Positions 36,001-47,710 are shown, counted from the stretch's first letter. The stretch is DNA of 64,000 bases from Elysia chlorotica (GCA_003991915.1 RQTK01000030.1:609630-673629); one strand, 5' to 3'. The notes: generated by a model not told the origin, from the letters alone. Numbers and translations: made by a program.

Positions 36001-36660
36001 ACATTAATTCATTTGTTTCCAAAACACAAAAACAATAAATAAAAGAAAAGAGAAACGGAGAAACAAGAAGAGAAGAATGCTTATATATTCAGTGTCCAAG
36101 ATTCGAGGGAAAAGAACAGGGTGTGACACAAAAACAATAAATGAAAGAAAGAACAACAGAGAAACAAGAAGAGAAGAATGCATACATGTATTTATATCCA
36201 GTGTCCGAGATAGGAGGGAAAAGAACAGGGTGTGACACAATAAATAAAAGAAAGAACAACAGAGAAACAATAAATAAAAGAAAGAACAACAGAAAAACAA
36301 TAAATAAAAGAAAGAACAACAGAAAAACAATAAATAAAAGAAAAAAACAACACAAAAACAATAAATAAAATAAATAAAAGAAAGAACAACAGAGAAACAA
36401 GAGGAGAAGAATGCTTATATTCAGTGTCCAAGATTCGAGGGAAAAGAACAGGGTGTGACACAATAAATAAAAGAAAGAACAACAGAAAAACAATAAATAA
36501 AAGAAAGAACAACAGAAAAACAATAAATAAAAGAAAGAACAACACAAAAACAATAAATAAAATAAATAAAAGAAAGAACAACAGAGAAACAAAAAGAGAA
36601 GAATGCATATTTATATTCAGTGTCCAAGATTCGAGGAAAAAGAACAGGGTGTGACTAGCT
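36000..36660. repeat. Composite (higher-order) satellite
   Basis: A ~30-bp unit built on AAAGAACAACAGAAAAACAATAAATA is nested in a larger repeat. The larger repeat is marked by GAGAAGAATGC, TTCAGTGTCCAAGATTCGAGG and AAGAACAGGGTGTGAC, which recur near 36069-36127, 36171-36236, 36406-36460 and 36598-36655. Long open frames here on both strands are repeat artefacts. Confidence 0.9.
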
Positions 36661-36962
36661 AGCTGATGTGCATCGGCTCCAGTGTGGCAAGACATTAGCG
36701 CAAGGAAGACAACTCATAAAAAACCTCACCGTCAAGGCTGGCTGGCAGCCCTTCGCTTTCATTGGTTCCCTAGCTCGGCCTTGCCTGTCCATCACTCGCC
36801 TCCAGGATTTGCATAAAGGATTAGCGATCTGCGCCTGTTATTTATTTTTTTCTTCTTTCTTTCTTTCCCTTCTTCTTTTAAGAACTTGTTTCAATTTTGT
36901 TTCTTTTTTTTTCCCATTACATTAATCATTTTATCTATTCGCATTCGTTCTCTTTAATTGTC

Positions 36963-36963
<1 letters not shown>

Positions 36964-36993
<30 letters not shown>

Positions 36994-37009
36994 CCCCCTC
37001 TTCTCCCTC

Positions 37010-37044
<35 letters not shown>
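36964..37044. repeat. (CT)n-(AG)n inverted microsatellite
   Basis: A CT tract (36966-36993), a short C/T-rich spacer, then an AG tract (37012-37043). The two arms are complementary and can form a hairpin or cruciform. Confidence 0.9.
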
Positions 37045-37046
<2 letters not shown>

Positions 37047-37344
37047 GAGAAGAACAACTCTAATTTAAGTTAATTAGCATTGTTAAAAAAATAGCATAGA
37101 TACGTTTTGTTTGAGAAATAACATACGGAAGAATGACTTTTATGCTCTTGAACGTCAGCCCTTTCTGTAGCCCAGCCGCAAACACTAGAATAAATTTCGA
37201 TTAGTTCTACGGCCCCGAACTGTCTCTGTGTAATAGCATGTAAAACTGTCAGACATTATTCTTGGCATCCGTCCAGAATAAAACCTTGCTGATTTTGATG
37301 TTGGACTATTAGAAATCAACTCACTCACTCACTCCTAGCTTTCT

Positions 37345-37440
37345 CTTTGAAGAACAATAATTATGGAGACGGGGAGTTCAAGTTGAGATTCGAACCACGT
37401 GCCTCTCACTCCAAGTCCAATGCACTAACCGACACTCCCC
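37345..37440 (-). mobile_element. tRNA-like SINE head fragment
   Basis: The minus strand shows a B-box-like GTGGTTCGAATCTCAA and an A-box-like TCGGTTAGTGCATTGGACTTGG region, in tRNA order. No acceptor-stem pairing; fragment only. Confidence 0.4.
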
Positions 37441-37796
37441 TAATTTTTTACCTTCCATTGATGCCTCATTAAAACATGCTAAGTCACCGAAATAATCGGA
37501 GTGAACAGTTTTTAGTGTAACAAGTGTAACAGTGATGTACCTCTAATAAATCATTACGAGAGTAAATTCGGATTGATACTTAGAGAGTAATTTTTTTTCC
37601 AGCCTACTCAGCCTACACAGAAATAATGAGAAATGACCTGACCATTTCTACTTTTGTAATGATACAATTCACTTGGACTGTTAAAGCAAATGTTTGTTGG
37701 GTGACTTGGCTGCTATTTTTGGAAGCCTTACTTTATATTTATTTCTGTGACCGGGCCATGGCTACCCAAAATAACAAGCAAAGTCACCCAATTGAC

Positions 37797-37947
37797 TGAG
37801 TTGAGTTGAGTTGGTTTTAACTTCCAACATCAGCACTATATAGGCTATATTGTGGAAGGGACCCAAGACGGACGTCTGACAATTGTATGTGCTGCCACAC
37901 ACGAGACAGGGCGGGGATACCCTGACTCCTGTCTCAGCCGGTCACAT

Positions 37948-37948
<1 letters not shown>
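37797..37948 (-). mobile_element. SINE core and tail, head lost
   Basis: Close match in minus orientation to the core and tail of the 60836 SINE (TTAACTTCCAACATCAGCAC, GCTGCCACACACGAGACAGG, CTGTCTCAGCCGGTCACAT). It breaks off into a (GA)n tract (37949-38014) exactly at the inner boundary of the core. Confidence 0.85.
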
Positions 37949-38016
<68 letters not shown>

Positions 38017-38861
38017 TTTATTAACATTGTTAAAAAAAATAATATAGATACATTTTGTTTGAGAACACTAACATACGGAATGACTCTTATGCTTCTGAAC
38101 ATCAGTCTTTCTATAGCCCAGCCGCAAACACTAGAATAAATTTTGACTAGCTCTACGTCCCCGCAATGTCTTTGTGTAATAGCATGTAAAATTGTCATAC
38201 ATTATTCTTGGCACCCGTCTAGGATAAAACCTTGCTGATTATGATGTTGGACTATTAGAAATCAACTCAATTAATCACAGCTCAGGTGCTGTTCTATCAT
38301 AGGTCATTGGTACAGCTGTGGAGAATGGGAGGTAACCCATTATTTATTTACATATTTGTTTCCTCAAAATTGCAGAAGAGTTATATCAACATGTACATGT
38401 AAATTAATTTGCAGTGTACAGTGTTTTAATAGAGTATTTCAATACTTTTGTACTGTAATAAAATATACAGTGTTTCAGATTAGATATAATAAATTTTAGA
38501 CTTGTTTAATAATTTTTAATGGGTTTTAAAACATACAAAAGAGTAGCCACATTATTAAAGAAGAAGACGAAAAAAAAGAGGAAAGCGTAAAGCTCTATTT
38601 GCCTTGTCATTTTCAAAATAATTTAGAATAACCAAAACTTATTTGTTGTTGTTGTTGTTTGTGGGTTGTTGTTTTTTACTTGTTTGTTTTATTGTTGTTG
38701 TTTTGTTTTTGTTTCTTTGTGGGACATTTATTATAGTTTAGCCTCCCACGCAACAATTTATTTTTTCTGAATATTATCAGAGAAGATTTTAACACAATGA
38801 ATTAGGTTATGGACTGGTACAGATGTGCCACAATGTGTCCTATTTTTTTTACAGAATAAGA

Positions 38862-38975
38862 TAATATCTTGCTTTTATTCCAAGAGTAAGAAAATATCTT
38901 GCTTTTATTCCAAGAGTAAGAGAATATATTGCTTTTATTCTAAGAGTAAGAGAATATATTGCTTTTATTCTAGTT
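38862..38975. repeat. 30-bp tandem repeat, ~4 units
   Basis: Units of AATATATTGCTTTTATTCTAAGAGTAAGAG with minor variation. Confidence 0.9.
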
Positions 38976-39355
38976 AATAATGTTATGGTCTAACTTCTAA
39001 GTAATGTTCGAAAACATCAACAAGAAAAAGAAATCACAGACCTAAATCAGACTGTCTCGTGCGTGATAAACACATAGAACAAATCAAAATACAAATGGAT
39101 CAAAACGGTGCGGTTAATGCCCCCGCCCCCTCCCCCCAACCCTCCCTTCCCTGCAAAAACTGTTGAGAATGCGATAATCTTTAAAATACCCACATGCATT
39201 ATGGTAATATGTATTATAATTATGAAACGCCTACAATGTGTTGGATGTAAACCATGAATTGTATGGAATGTTCAAATAGGTGTAGAGGGTGTGCCTACCA
39301 CTTAAGTTCACAAGAGATGAAAGATAGAGGGTGAAACATTATTTTGCTGTCCAGT

Positions 39356-39357
<2 letters not shown>

Positions 39358-39401
<44 letters not shown>

Positions 39402-39418
39402 CGAGAGAGAGAGAGAGA
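39358..39418. repeat. (GA)n microsatellite
   Basis: GA tract with two single-base interruptions. Confidence 0.95.
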
Positions 39419-39889
39419 TCTAAGGAGATAAAAAAAGGAAAAAAATAAAATAACAAAATTAGACAAACATCGATTATAATATACGATTATACAAACTACA
39501 CCCGTATTACTGTAGTACTTGTAATATAAAAGTATAAACTTCTATTACCTTAAAAGAAAGGCAGTTATTTTCATATAAGCAGACCAGGCACCATCTAGGA
39601 TTGCAACCTCAAACCTCTTGACCCCAAAAAAATGGACACATCATTTTTTTTATCCCCCCCCCCCCTTTTTTTTTTCCAACCCGACCCCACCCCAGGGCAA
39701 TAAAAAAAATTAAAATGACACGAAACGAAACAAAAAGTTAAAGAAGGAACAAAAAATGGTTAGTCCAATTATAGTGCCAACCAAGCACCTAATTAATTTC
39801 AGCACGACAACACCAATTCTATAGTAAAACAGCGATTATCTGTCCATGAATTTAATCCCCTGTTGTACCAACACAAACACCCTTTACAT

Positions 39890-40160
39890 TACTGTATAGT
39901 ATGCACTGCTATGTGTACCGCGCAGGATCAATCCCACACAATCGCATCCCACAGCTATCTAGTGCTCCCATATTACCCGGCTATTGGCAGGAATTAGACT
40001 CGGGGCCGGAGACACACTGAAAAGATAAACAGTCAGGCTTTTCACAGCGCGTTCACAACGCCTCGCCCACTGAAGGTAACGGGCGGAGCGCCCTCTAATC
40101 AGCTGCGCTTACTCCATTACCGCCCGACGCTCTAATTGCACTTTGGGCTCTGTTGTCAAC
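39890..40160. promoter_or_regulatory. Candidate conserved regulatory block in the intergenic region
   Basis: A repeat-free, GC-balanced block embedded in AT-rich DNA, with TAATCAGCTG (a TAATC homeodomain core joined to a CAGCTG E-box, 40096-40105), a CATTACCGCC word and CTAATTGC (40132-40139). It also contains ATTGGCAGGAATTAGAC. Motif density suggests an enhancer, but conservation was not testable. Confidence 0.25.
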
Positions 40161-40192
40161 AGGCCGAGCTACGATGACCAGTCGGTAGCTAC

Positions 40193-40357
40193 CTGTGGCT
40201 CTCTGATGGTCATTGAGGCTGGGTAGAGTGGACAATGTGACATGTACCTGCTACAGGCACGGTACAGGCCTGGCGATCTGTGTCTCTCTGATGGTCATTG
40301 GGGCTGGGTAGAGTGGACATGTACCAGCTACAGGCACGGTACAGACATGGCGATCCA
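40193..40357. repeat. ~80-bp tandem duplication
   Basis: CTCTCTGATGGTCATTGRGG, GGCTGGGTAGAGTGGACA and CAGGCACGGTACAG occur twice in the same order. Confidence 0.85.
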
Positions 40358-40506
40358 CACAACAAAACGGATAAAATAATCCAGCATATCAGGCATAGCG
40401 CTCTACCCATTGGCTCGGTAAATCTAGGCTAGAGCTATGATTGGACGCCGTGCAGATTCCGTTACCCATTGTCTTGGTTTTGGCTGTGGGCCCAGGTTGT
40501 TGTTGT

Positions 40507-40700
40507 TGAGTTGGTTTAACGTCGAACATCAGCACTATATAGGCTATATTGTGAACGGGCCCCAAGACTGATGTCTGACAATTTTATGTGCTGCCACACA
40601 TGAGACAGGGCGGGGATACCATGACTCCTGTCTCAGGTGGTCACATTAAACTGACACCGACCCAACCAGTAGGGAGCGCAATCGCCAGGGCCCCAGGTGT
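40507..40700 (-). mobile_element. SINE, minus orientation
   Basis: Tail (TTGAGTTGGTTTAACGTCGA) and core match the 60836 SINE, up to the CCAACCAGTAGGGAGCGCAATCGCC boundary with the tRNA head, which is replaced by unrelated sequence. The tail side abuts GTTGTTGTTG. Confidence 0.85.
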
Positions 40701-40784
40701 CCCAAGACCTGTGGTGAGACTGGACATCTGGACAAGATAGCCACGCCCCAGCACCATATTATAGTGGGTGAAGCCGGTACATGT

Positions 40785-40880
40785 ACACGAAGTTCAGTCG
40801 GTAGTAATCTTGATTGTCATGCCGGAGGTCCACGGTTCAATTCGCAGCTGGTACACCGCATAGGACTCTCCAATAAAGGA
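40785..40880 (+). mobile_element. tRNA-Asp-like SINE head
   Basis: TTCAGTCGGTAGTAATCTTG (A-box region), a GATTGTCATG loop with GTC at the anticodon position, and CACGGTTCAATTCGCAG (B box). Acceptor-stem complementarity is absent, so it is not called as a tRNA gene. Confidence 0.5.
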
Positions 40881-40963
40881 ATAAAAAGATCGCTCAAACG
40901 TATGGTGGTAATGTTGATGGCTCAAGCACGCAAGAGACCATTAGAGTTGTTGCTCGGCTTAGA

Positions 40964-42515
40964 CACAAGTCCTGAGTTATCCACTGTCTCTATAGCAGCA
41001 CGTACAATTGTCAGACTTTAGTATTGGGACCCGTGCCTTAGACAGTCTATTTTTGCTAACACGATTATATGTTAAGAACCCAACCAACAAACCATGAACC
41101 TGGCCTGTAGCTAAGAGAGCTAGAACCTCACCAGAAGCGAACACGCGCCTGTCAACAGCGGTCCCAAGTCTACGCTTGTTCCGATTCGTGTCTGACAAGG
41201 ATCATAACCACAAACCTTTCCAGGTGGACATAGACAATACACGAGCAATAATTCTCGACTGTTCCTAAATGGGCATTAGATGTAGCAATAACCACAAACA
41301 TACTAGGCATGCCACCACCACAGATGTCTCTGTCATCCCAGTAATTACTACCTGCTACATCTGCCAAACAGCTATAAAGCATTGCGTTACGGAGAGATAC
41401 GTGTTTCGTAATGCAGGATTTGCTTTTGCTATTCTTGTGTGGACTGAGTTGATTTTGGAACTGTTTGTGTCCTAGAAATTACACAGCTGAGAATATAGCG
41501 AAATTAAAATTGTATATAATATTGTACTCTTACAAAACTTCAAATAGTATATGTACGTAAATGTAGTACATGTAGTAAATAATTATTTCTTTTTTTTTTC
41601 AAATTTCAATTACAATTGAAACGGCCTCCTGGACCTCCGTCTCATACCCATTTCTTTTAAGTAGTTTTAAAGATACGTGTATCATTAATTTTCATAACTG
41701 AGAACAGAAGTCAGGATGTTATTGTTGAAACTAGTGTAGATTAATGTGACTGGCTCATGCACAGGTCCTGGGTTATCCACTGGCTGTACAGCAGCACGTA
41801 CAATTGTCAGACTTTAGTATTGGGACCCGTGCCTTAGACAGTCTATTTTTGCTAACACGATTATATGTTAAGAACCCAACCAACAAACCATGAACCTGGC
41901 CTGTAGCTAAGAGAGCTAGAACCTCACCAGAAGCGAACACGCGCCTGTCAACAGCGGTCTCAAGTCTACGCTTGTTCCGATTCGTGTCTGACAAGGATCA
42001 TAACCACAAACCTTTCCAGGTGGACATAGACAATACACGAGCAATAATTCTCGACTGTTCCTAAATGGGCATTAGATGCAGCAATAACCACAAACATACT
42101 ACGCATGCCACCATCACAGATGTCTCTGTCATCCCAGTAATTACTACCTGCTACATCTGCCAAACAGCTATAAAGCATTGCGTTACGGAAAGATACGTGT
42201 TTCGTAATGCAGGATTTGCTTTTGCTATTCTTGTGTGGACTGAGTTGATTTTGGAACTGTTTGTGTCCTAGAAATTACACAGCTGAGAATATAGCGAAAT
42301 TAAAATTGTATATAATATTGTACTCTTACAAAACTTCAAATAGTATATGTACGTAAATGTAGTACATGTAGTAAAAAAATGTTTTCTCATATTTCAATTA
42401 CAATTGAAACGGCCTCCTGGACCTCCGTCTCATCCTCAAATGTATTTACTAGTTTTAAATATACATGACTGTATCATTAATTTTCATAACTGAGAACAGA
42501 AGTCAGGATGTTATT
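40964..42515. repeat. ~760-bp tandem duplication, copies 40964-41723 and 41761-42515
   Basis: Nearly identical copies separated by 37 bp, both running from CAGGTCCTGGGTTATCCACTG (or a close variant) to CAGAAGTCAGGATGTTATT. Differences are mostly single substitutions plus a few short indels near the 3' ends. Each copy carries a diverged SINE fragment near its start (CAGCACGTACAATTGTCAG, CCCGTGCC). The similar open frames in both copies match nothing known. Confidence 0.95.
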
Positions 42516-42519
42516 TCTG

Positions 42520-44870
42520 AAGCCCAATTGTACTCCTTCATGTACCATCCTATCATCAACCTCCACCTCCGCCCTATGACCACCATCCTCAGCCAGCAGC
42601 AGCAACATCACTGTTTTAGTCATTTTCCTTTTTTCTTTTTTTTTTTTTTTTACCAATTCTCATTACTAATTCTTTGATATTTTTTTCTTTTTAAATAGCA
42701 AGAGAGTTGTTGTTTTATAGAATAGTTAGTGTTGGCATAACACCACCAAAGTTAATAATTGCAGACCTGGTGTCGATTTATTAAGAATCAATATTTCCAC
42801 ACACTTATTACGATCACTATAAAGATGTTCATAAAAGGTATCTGTTTTAGAGATGAACAGTTTTAGAAGACACCGGATGTTTTTAAAAAATGAACAGTAA
42901 CTACCATGTTTCCTAAAAATCACACCCTATATTTAATGCAATGCAAAATTGAACAAACTATGATGCCATGTTAATCAGTGTGAGAGACATGTCGAGACTT
43001 GGACCTGCTTGCCTGCAAACCTCAATGAAGTAGAATGGTGCAGCAAGACAAGTCATGATGCAACAGATCTACAGCTCCAAGGCGTGGGGCCTAGTGACAC
43101 AAGCCTCCAGGTTCAAGTCACTCTGAAGGCAGAAACAAATTGTAGACATTGGCCACTGTTATAGCCCGTGCCACTAATACCTTCCCTGCGTGGGTAGCTG
43201 TACATTGGAGTTTATCTACTGACCCCCTCCCCCTACCTATTGTGAAGCTTAACTCCTGCGCCAAGTTGTAATGCCTTCTTTACAGTGATACCCTGCAACC
43301 TGTAAGACCCTTAACAAAGGGCTGAGAAAAGGCGAGGCACCGTGGCAAGGGTTCGAATCCATCAAGTTAAACCATGGCAAACAGAGCGCTCTTAACCCGC
43401 TTAGCTTAATTGGTAATAACTAGATCTTTCCGTCCCCCAAGCTTTCTTGAGCGGAGTGTAATAACTAAGACCCTAGGTCGTATTATTTTATGTCGCATAA
43501 GTCAGGCGGAGGACCTTTTCCAGCAATAACTGGGCCCGAGTCTAGGTACTTTTTTGTCTCCTAAGTCAGTCGGAGACCCTATCGCAGGAGCAATAACTCC
43601 GGACGCGTGCGGCAATTTATAAGTGTCTAGGATACCAGTGGCTCTTGTCCGCCTGGAGATGCCTGGGCACACGTTTGACATCTCTAACCTTGTTCTAAGT
43701 CCGGTCAAGCTCGTGGCCGCAGCGAGCCGCTACTGGACTAAGGAATACTTATCTGGAGTGACGCGACGCGCGGCTTGGGTCAGTTATGTGACAGGGCAGT
43801 CATGGTGACCGCTCGGACACTTAATGGTTCTGATCGGCCATCAGTTGAGACATGCCTGGAAACATCGAGATTTCACATCCCCCCAATACACACACATATA
43901 CATTATATGCACACACTCTTACACAAATCATATACATTTTGTAACTTAAAATTGGACTGTAAGAGAATCGATACATCTAGAACTAGCGTGTAGAAAGTCT
44001 GGTGCTCATTGGTTGATCAGTTTTTGATTCTCGCATTAGAAGTCTGGGGAAATGTTATGGAAGATGAAATTGTTCTTTTCAGTTGTATTTTGCTAATACA
44101 TGTACCTGTATTTTTATGTGACACTTAACGTATTTATATGTGACTACACCTAAATGCAAACCAGTACTGTATTTATATTGTGCAATATATTGGCTTAGGG
44201 AAATGGGGGGATTTGTGTGTGTGTGTGTGTGGAAGAGGGGGGGGGGTATCAGTAAAAAGGAGAATGTTTATCTTCGGAAAATTACAAAATAAAACTTACA
44301 AACTCATGTTGATTTGAGGACTAAAAGCATAAACAGCTATAAAATAACTGTACTTTTCATCGTTTAATTTATGACTCGGTATAACAATTTTGTGGAAATT
44401 TTGTTTAAAAAGTCATCAATTAATTTCTTTCCTCCTGGTAAACTTATCTATTTACTAGTAACTGTTGTTCTTATCTAATTGGCAGTGTGTCTATCGATCC
44501 TATCCCGAAAAAAAAATCCGATTGAAATTATTAGATTTGAACATTTTTTTTACCCCCATTGTAGAAATTTGGGAGTTTTCTCACTTTTTTTTTTAAGAAG
44601 AAAATTTTCAAGTACAAAAGAGAAAGAAAAATTATGATTGCAAAAAAAGTCGGAAGCTCAACCATTTAGTACTGTTGGCATTTTTATCCAACGTTTCCAC
44701 ATAGGATCTTCCTAAACTGAAACAAAGGTAAATGCCATGTCTAGTTTTTACATGTTAAGGTAATAATTACCGCCCCCTTGCCCCTGAAAATGGAATTCAT
44801 ATATTCATATCTTAAAATTTCTAGAACGCAAATTGCGAATGGTTAATTAAACTGTATGCATAGGACAAAC
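42520..44870. other. Intergenic sequence, weak repeats only
   Basis: A possible tRNA-derived fragment with B-box-like GGGTTCGAATCC near 43350. A ~65-bp degenerate repeat (AATAACT...AAGTCAGKCGGAG) covers 43455-43600. There are short TG and G runs near 44213-44248. No gene seen. Confidence 0.45.
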
Positions 44871-45070
44871 CTGACATGAAGTTTTTCACATGCCAAGACA
44901 CCCAGCGGACATTTCGCGCATGCCTCCGTCTCCACACTCACATGAAGACGCCAAACTTCAATTAGGCGCACAGAGAGACCCGTCGCTCGCCGAAACCTTC
45001 GCTATCAGTTTTCACCATAGATAAAGCAACCGGTGTTCTCCCCAAACAAGGCTGTTCTGTCGCCAATAAA
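44870..45070. promoter_or_regulatory. Candidate conserved regulatory block
   Basis: A repeat-free block with CTTCAATTAGGCGC (homeodomain core), GCCAATAAAGCACGAAATAAAGC and TTTCGCGCATGC words. Interpreted as possible noncoding conservation purely from composition and motif content. Confidence 0.2.
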
Positions 45071-45208
45071 GCACGAAATAAAGCAAATTTCTACACTACA
45101 ATTACTTGAAGTGCGGCTGGGCAACTTGTTGCAAGGGGGACAACCCAGGTATTGTTGTCCGGTCTAATCTACGTTATCGAACCCTAGGCGTAACGCGAAG
45201 ACGCCCGA

Positions 45209-45302
45209 AGTACAACGTGGCGGCAGCTTATAGCTCGTCGTAAGAAAACTCGGTAAAGGTTTACGACCAGCTGTTGTCTACCTCAACGTTGCACTTACTG
45301 CG
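45209..45302. mobile_element. Fold-back (MITE-like) element, copy 1
   Basis: Left arm AGTACAACGTGGCGGCAGCT... and right arm ...CTACCTCAACGTTGCACTTA are imperfect inverted complements around an AAAACTCGGTAAAGG loop. The sequence matches the better-preserved inverted repeat at 59064-59195, which makes it a dispersed fold-back family. Confidence 0.6.
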
Positions 45303-45530
45303 AGGTAATTCAGCTGGTAGAGCGCTAGAATGATGAGCACCACATGTGGCTGGAGAGCTCTAACAATTTGCTCTATGTCTTGCTATAATGCCATAGTGTA
45401 TAGTCGTTACCGTCTAGGCTCAACACTAAAATAAACTATTGTTTTTTCTCCTCACGAACTTTGTGGAAAGTTGCGGGGCGCTTAAGTTTTCAAAGTATGA
45501 GAAGGGTAAATGGAAGGGAATGAGGGAAGG

Positions 45531-45536
<6 letters not shown>

Positions 45537-45572
<36 letters not shown>
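45537..45572. repeat. (GA)n microsatellite
   Basis: GA tract followed by a degenerate GAGAGGCAGAAA-type purine stretch to about 45700. Confidence 0.95.
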
Positions 45573-45576
<4 letters not shown>

Positions 45577-46469
45577 TACAGAGTGATACAGAAACGCAGA
45601 GAGAGGCAGAAAAACAGAGAGAGGCAGAGAGAAAGACACGGAAAGAGAAGGCATTTACGAGGAAGAGAGTCATAAGAGAGAGGGAGAAGATTTTGGAAGT
45701 CTGTAAAGTCAAAAGGCGTACCTTCTAAGGGCCACCAATATGGGCTTAGCAAGTCGAATTACTGTGAAGAATGTTTACAAACGATAGACCCTGATTGGGG
45801 AAGAGGATATCAAGACGACCTCTTTATCTACAACATTTGCTTTCACCTCGGCCTCTAAAAGCACAGAGCAGGATTAATATTGCCATTGTTTTGACAGAGA
45901 TTTTGTTCCTTACCGCTGAGTGATGCCAAAGCCTTGTAAACACAATGAAAGTGATAGAAAGGGCTAGGAATGGGCAACCATGCTGATAGTACATGGATAC
46001 TGCATTGATAAAAGCTGATACCACGGAAAAGCTTGTTACTTTGAACTTCGGAATACGCAAATCCACTTGAAAAGATGAAGGAAAAAATAATATCTGAAAT
46101 CTTCTCATTATGCATTTTTCCTAAGCTAGTTTTTAAAAATACCGTTTAAAACGCTCATGAGCATGGTTTTAAATCTCCACAATGCGCTACTTCAAGAATC
46201 CACGCCTGCTTTTTCAGTTTGTCATGTTAAAAATTATGATCTATTCCTTTAGAAAATTGTTATCATGAAAAACCGCCGATAATGTAGCTAAGCCAGCCAG
46301 TTAGATAATTCAGTTAAATACACTAAGAGAAGAAAGAGTTGAAGATTTTTGTGAATGGTGTAGACTAAAGTGTCTGTTATTTCATCACTCGAGGCTAAAA
46401 AAGAAAATTCTGTATTTAAATGTATAGTCTGTTCTTCACATTCTAACTTCGAAGCACCTTTGGTTGATT

Positions 46470-46470
<1 letters not shown>

Positions 46471-46521
<51 letters not shown>

Positions 46522-46576
46522 CTCTCTCTTTCTCTACCTCTTTCTCTCTCCCCCTCTCTCCCTCTCTCCTTCCCTA

Positions 46577-46626
<50 letters not shown>

Positions 46627-46672
46627 TTCTCTCTTTCCTCTTTCCCTTTTCTCTCTCTCTCTCTGTCTCCCT
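46471..46672. repeat. (CT)n tract
   Basis: About 200 bp of CT repeats with TCTTTC and CCCTC interruptions. Confidence 0.95.
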
Positions 46673-47328
46673 CTTAGTTTGTCCCGAGGGATCTCAAACA
46701 ATAGCCTATTGTTTTTCTTTCTTTATTCTTTATTCTTAAATTACACCCAAAACCCCTTCCTCCATAGAAAAAAAACAACAACAAACAAAAAACAAACAAT
46801 CAAGTCATGCACTGAAAGCAAGAGTTTCTTTTATTCAGGATTTGCTGCTTTTTATATTAAGAAAACACTATTGAGGTGATAAAGGGTTATTATCCCACAT
46901 TTATTATCAAACACCTCATTAAGCTTCGAGCAGATTGCCCTAGTTAGTCAGTCATCTGCCCCGTGAGCCTTCGATCTCGAAGACAAGTTTGATTTTGTTT
47001 AAATCTACCCCCGCAAATACTCTATTCAAATGCTCTTTTTTTTCAGAAAGATCAAAGATAATCAGAAAGATCAGAGAAATCGACACATCGTTGTTGTTTT
47101 TTTTAGTCAATGAACTGGATTTCAGATATTAACACAACTATTAGAAACAGAACTGTACAATATTCGGGTTGTGTTAAGAGACAAGACATAATGCAAACAA
47201 AAACCGTAGAACGAAAGATAGAGGGTAGAAACACGGACATGGTAGAAAAAGAAGAAACAGGTTGGGTAGCATCGCAGCTTGTAGTGGCTGCTCCATCAAC
47301 AAGAGAACGATCGTTTGAGTTAGAGTTT

Positions 47329-47485
47329 GTTGCTTAGCTTCCAACGTCAGCACCATATAATCTATAGTATGGGCAGGTCCCATAATTAACGTCTGGCAAT
47401 TTTACGTGCTGTCACTCTGAGACAGAGCAAGGATGACTCCTGCCTTAGCCGGTCCCAGTATACTGACACCGACCTAACCAGCAGG
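47329..47485 (-). mobile_element. SINE core and tail, truncated by (GA)n
   Basis: Minus-orientation match: GCTTCCAACGTCAGCACCAT, GTGCTGTCACTCTGAGACAG and CTGACACCGACCTAACCAGC. It ends in a purine tract at 47488. Confidence 0.75.
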
Positions 47486-47526
47486 GCGGGAGAGAGAGAG
47501 GGAGGGGGGGGGAGAGAGAGAGAGAG

Positions 47527-47624
<98 letters not shown>

Positions 47625-47642
47625 GGGAGAGAGAGAGAGATG
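47486..47642. repeat. (GA)n microsatellite
   Basis: Long GA tract with GGG interruptions replacing the expected tRNA-head side of the neighbouring SINE. Confidence 0.95.
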
Positions 47643-47710
47643 GACAGACATGCGTGGCGAGTGATCTCGAACTTCATTTGACATGGAAGGAAGAAGAAGA
47701 AAAGTTGTAA

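Larger units (their letters stand above)
37071..38269 (+). repeat. Duplicated ~253-bp segment, copies 37071-37323 and 38017-38269
   Basis: Both copies begin ACATTGTTAAAAAAA or a close variant, contain AGCCCAGCCGCAAACACTAG, and end GATGTTGGACTATTAGAAATCAACTCA. Both directly follow a GA tract. The last ~100 bp align with the 3' half of the local SINEs (TGTCAGAC, CCCGTC, GATGTTGGAC), so the unit looks like a diverged SINE or a duplication containing one. Confidence 0.8.

Noticed and set aside
36004-36695. Hydrophobic multi-pass-looking open frames on the minus strand
   Set aside because: Generated by an A-rich satellite; the apparent membrane segments are FLLFIVF repeats from AACAATAAATAAAAG units.
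40785-40860. tRNA-Asp gene
   Set aside because: Box motifs only, without paired acceptor and anticodon stems.
40764-41021. Any CRISPR-like or prokaryotic defence array among the tandem repeats
   Set aside because: The repeats are contiguous or degenerate without unique spacers of constant size, and the window is clearly an animal genome.
40977-42178. Paired small proteins encoded in the tandem duplication
   Set aside because: Short frames that appear twice only because the DNA is duplicated; part of each derives from a SINE fragment, with no domain recognised.
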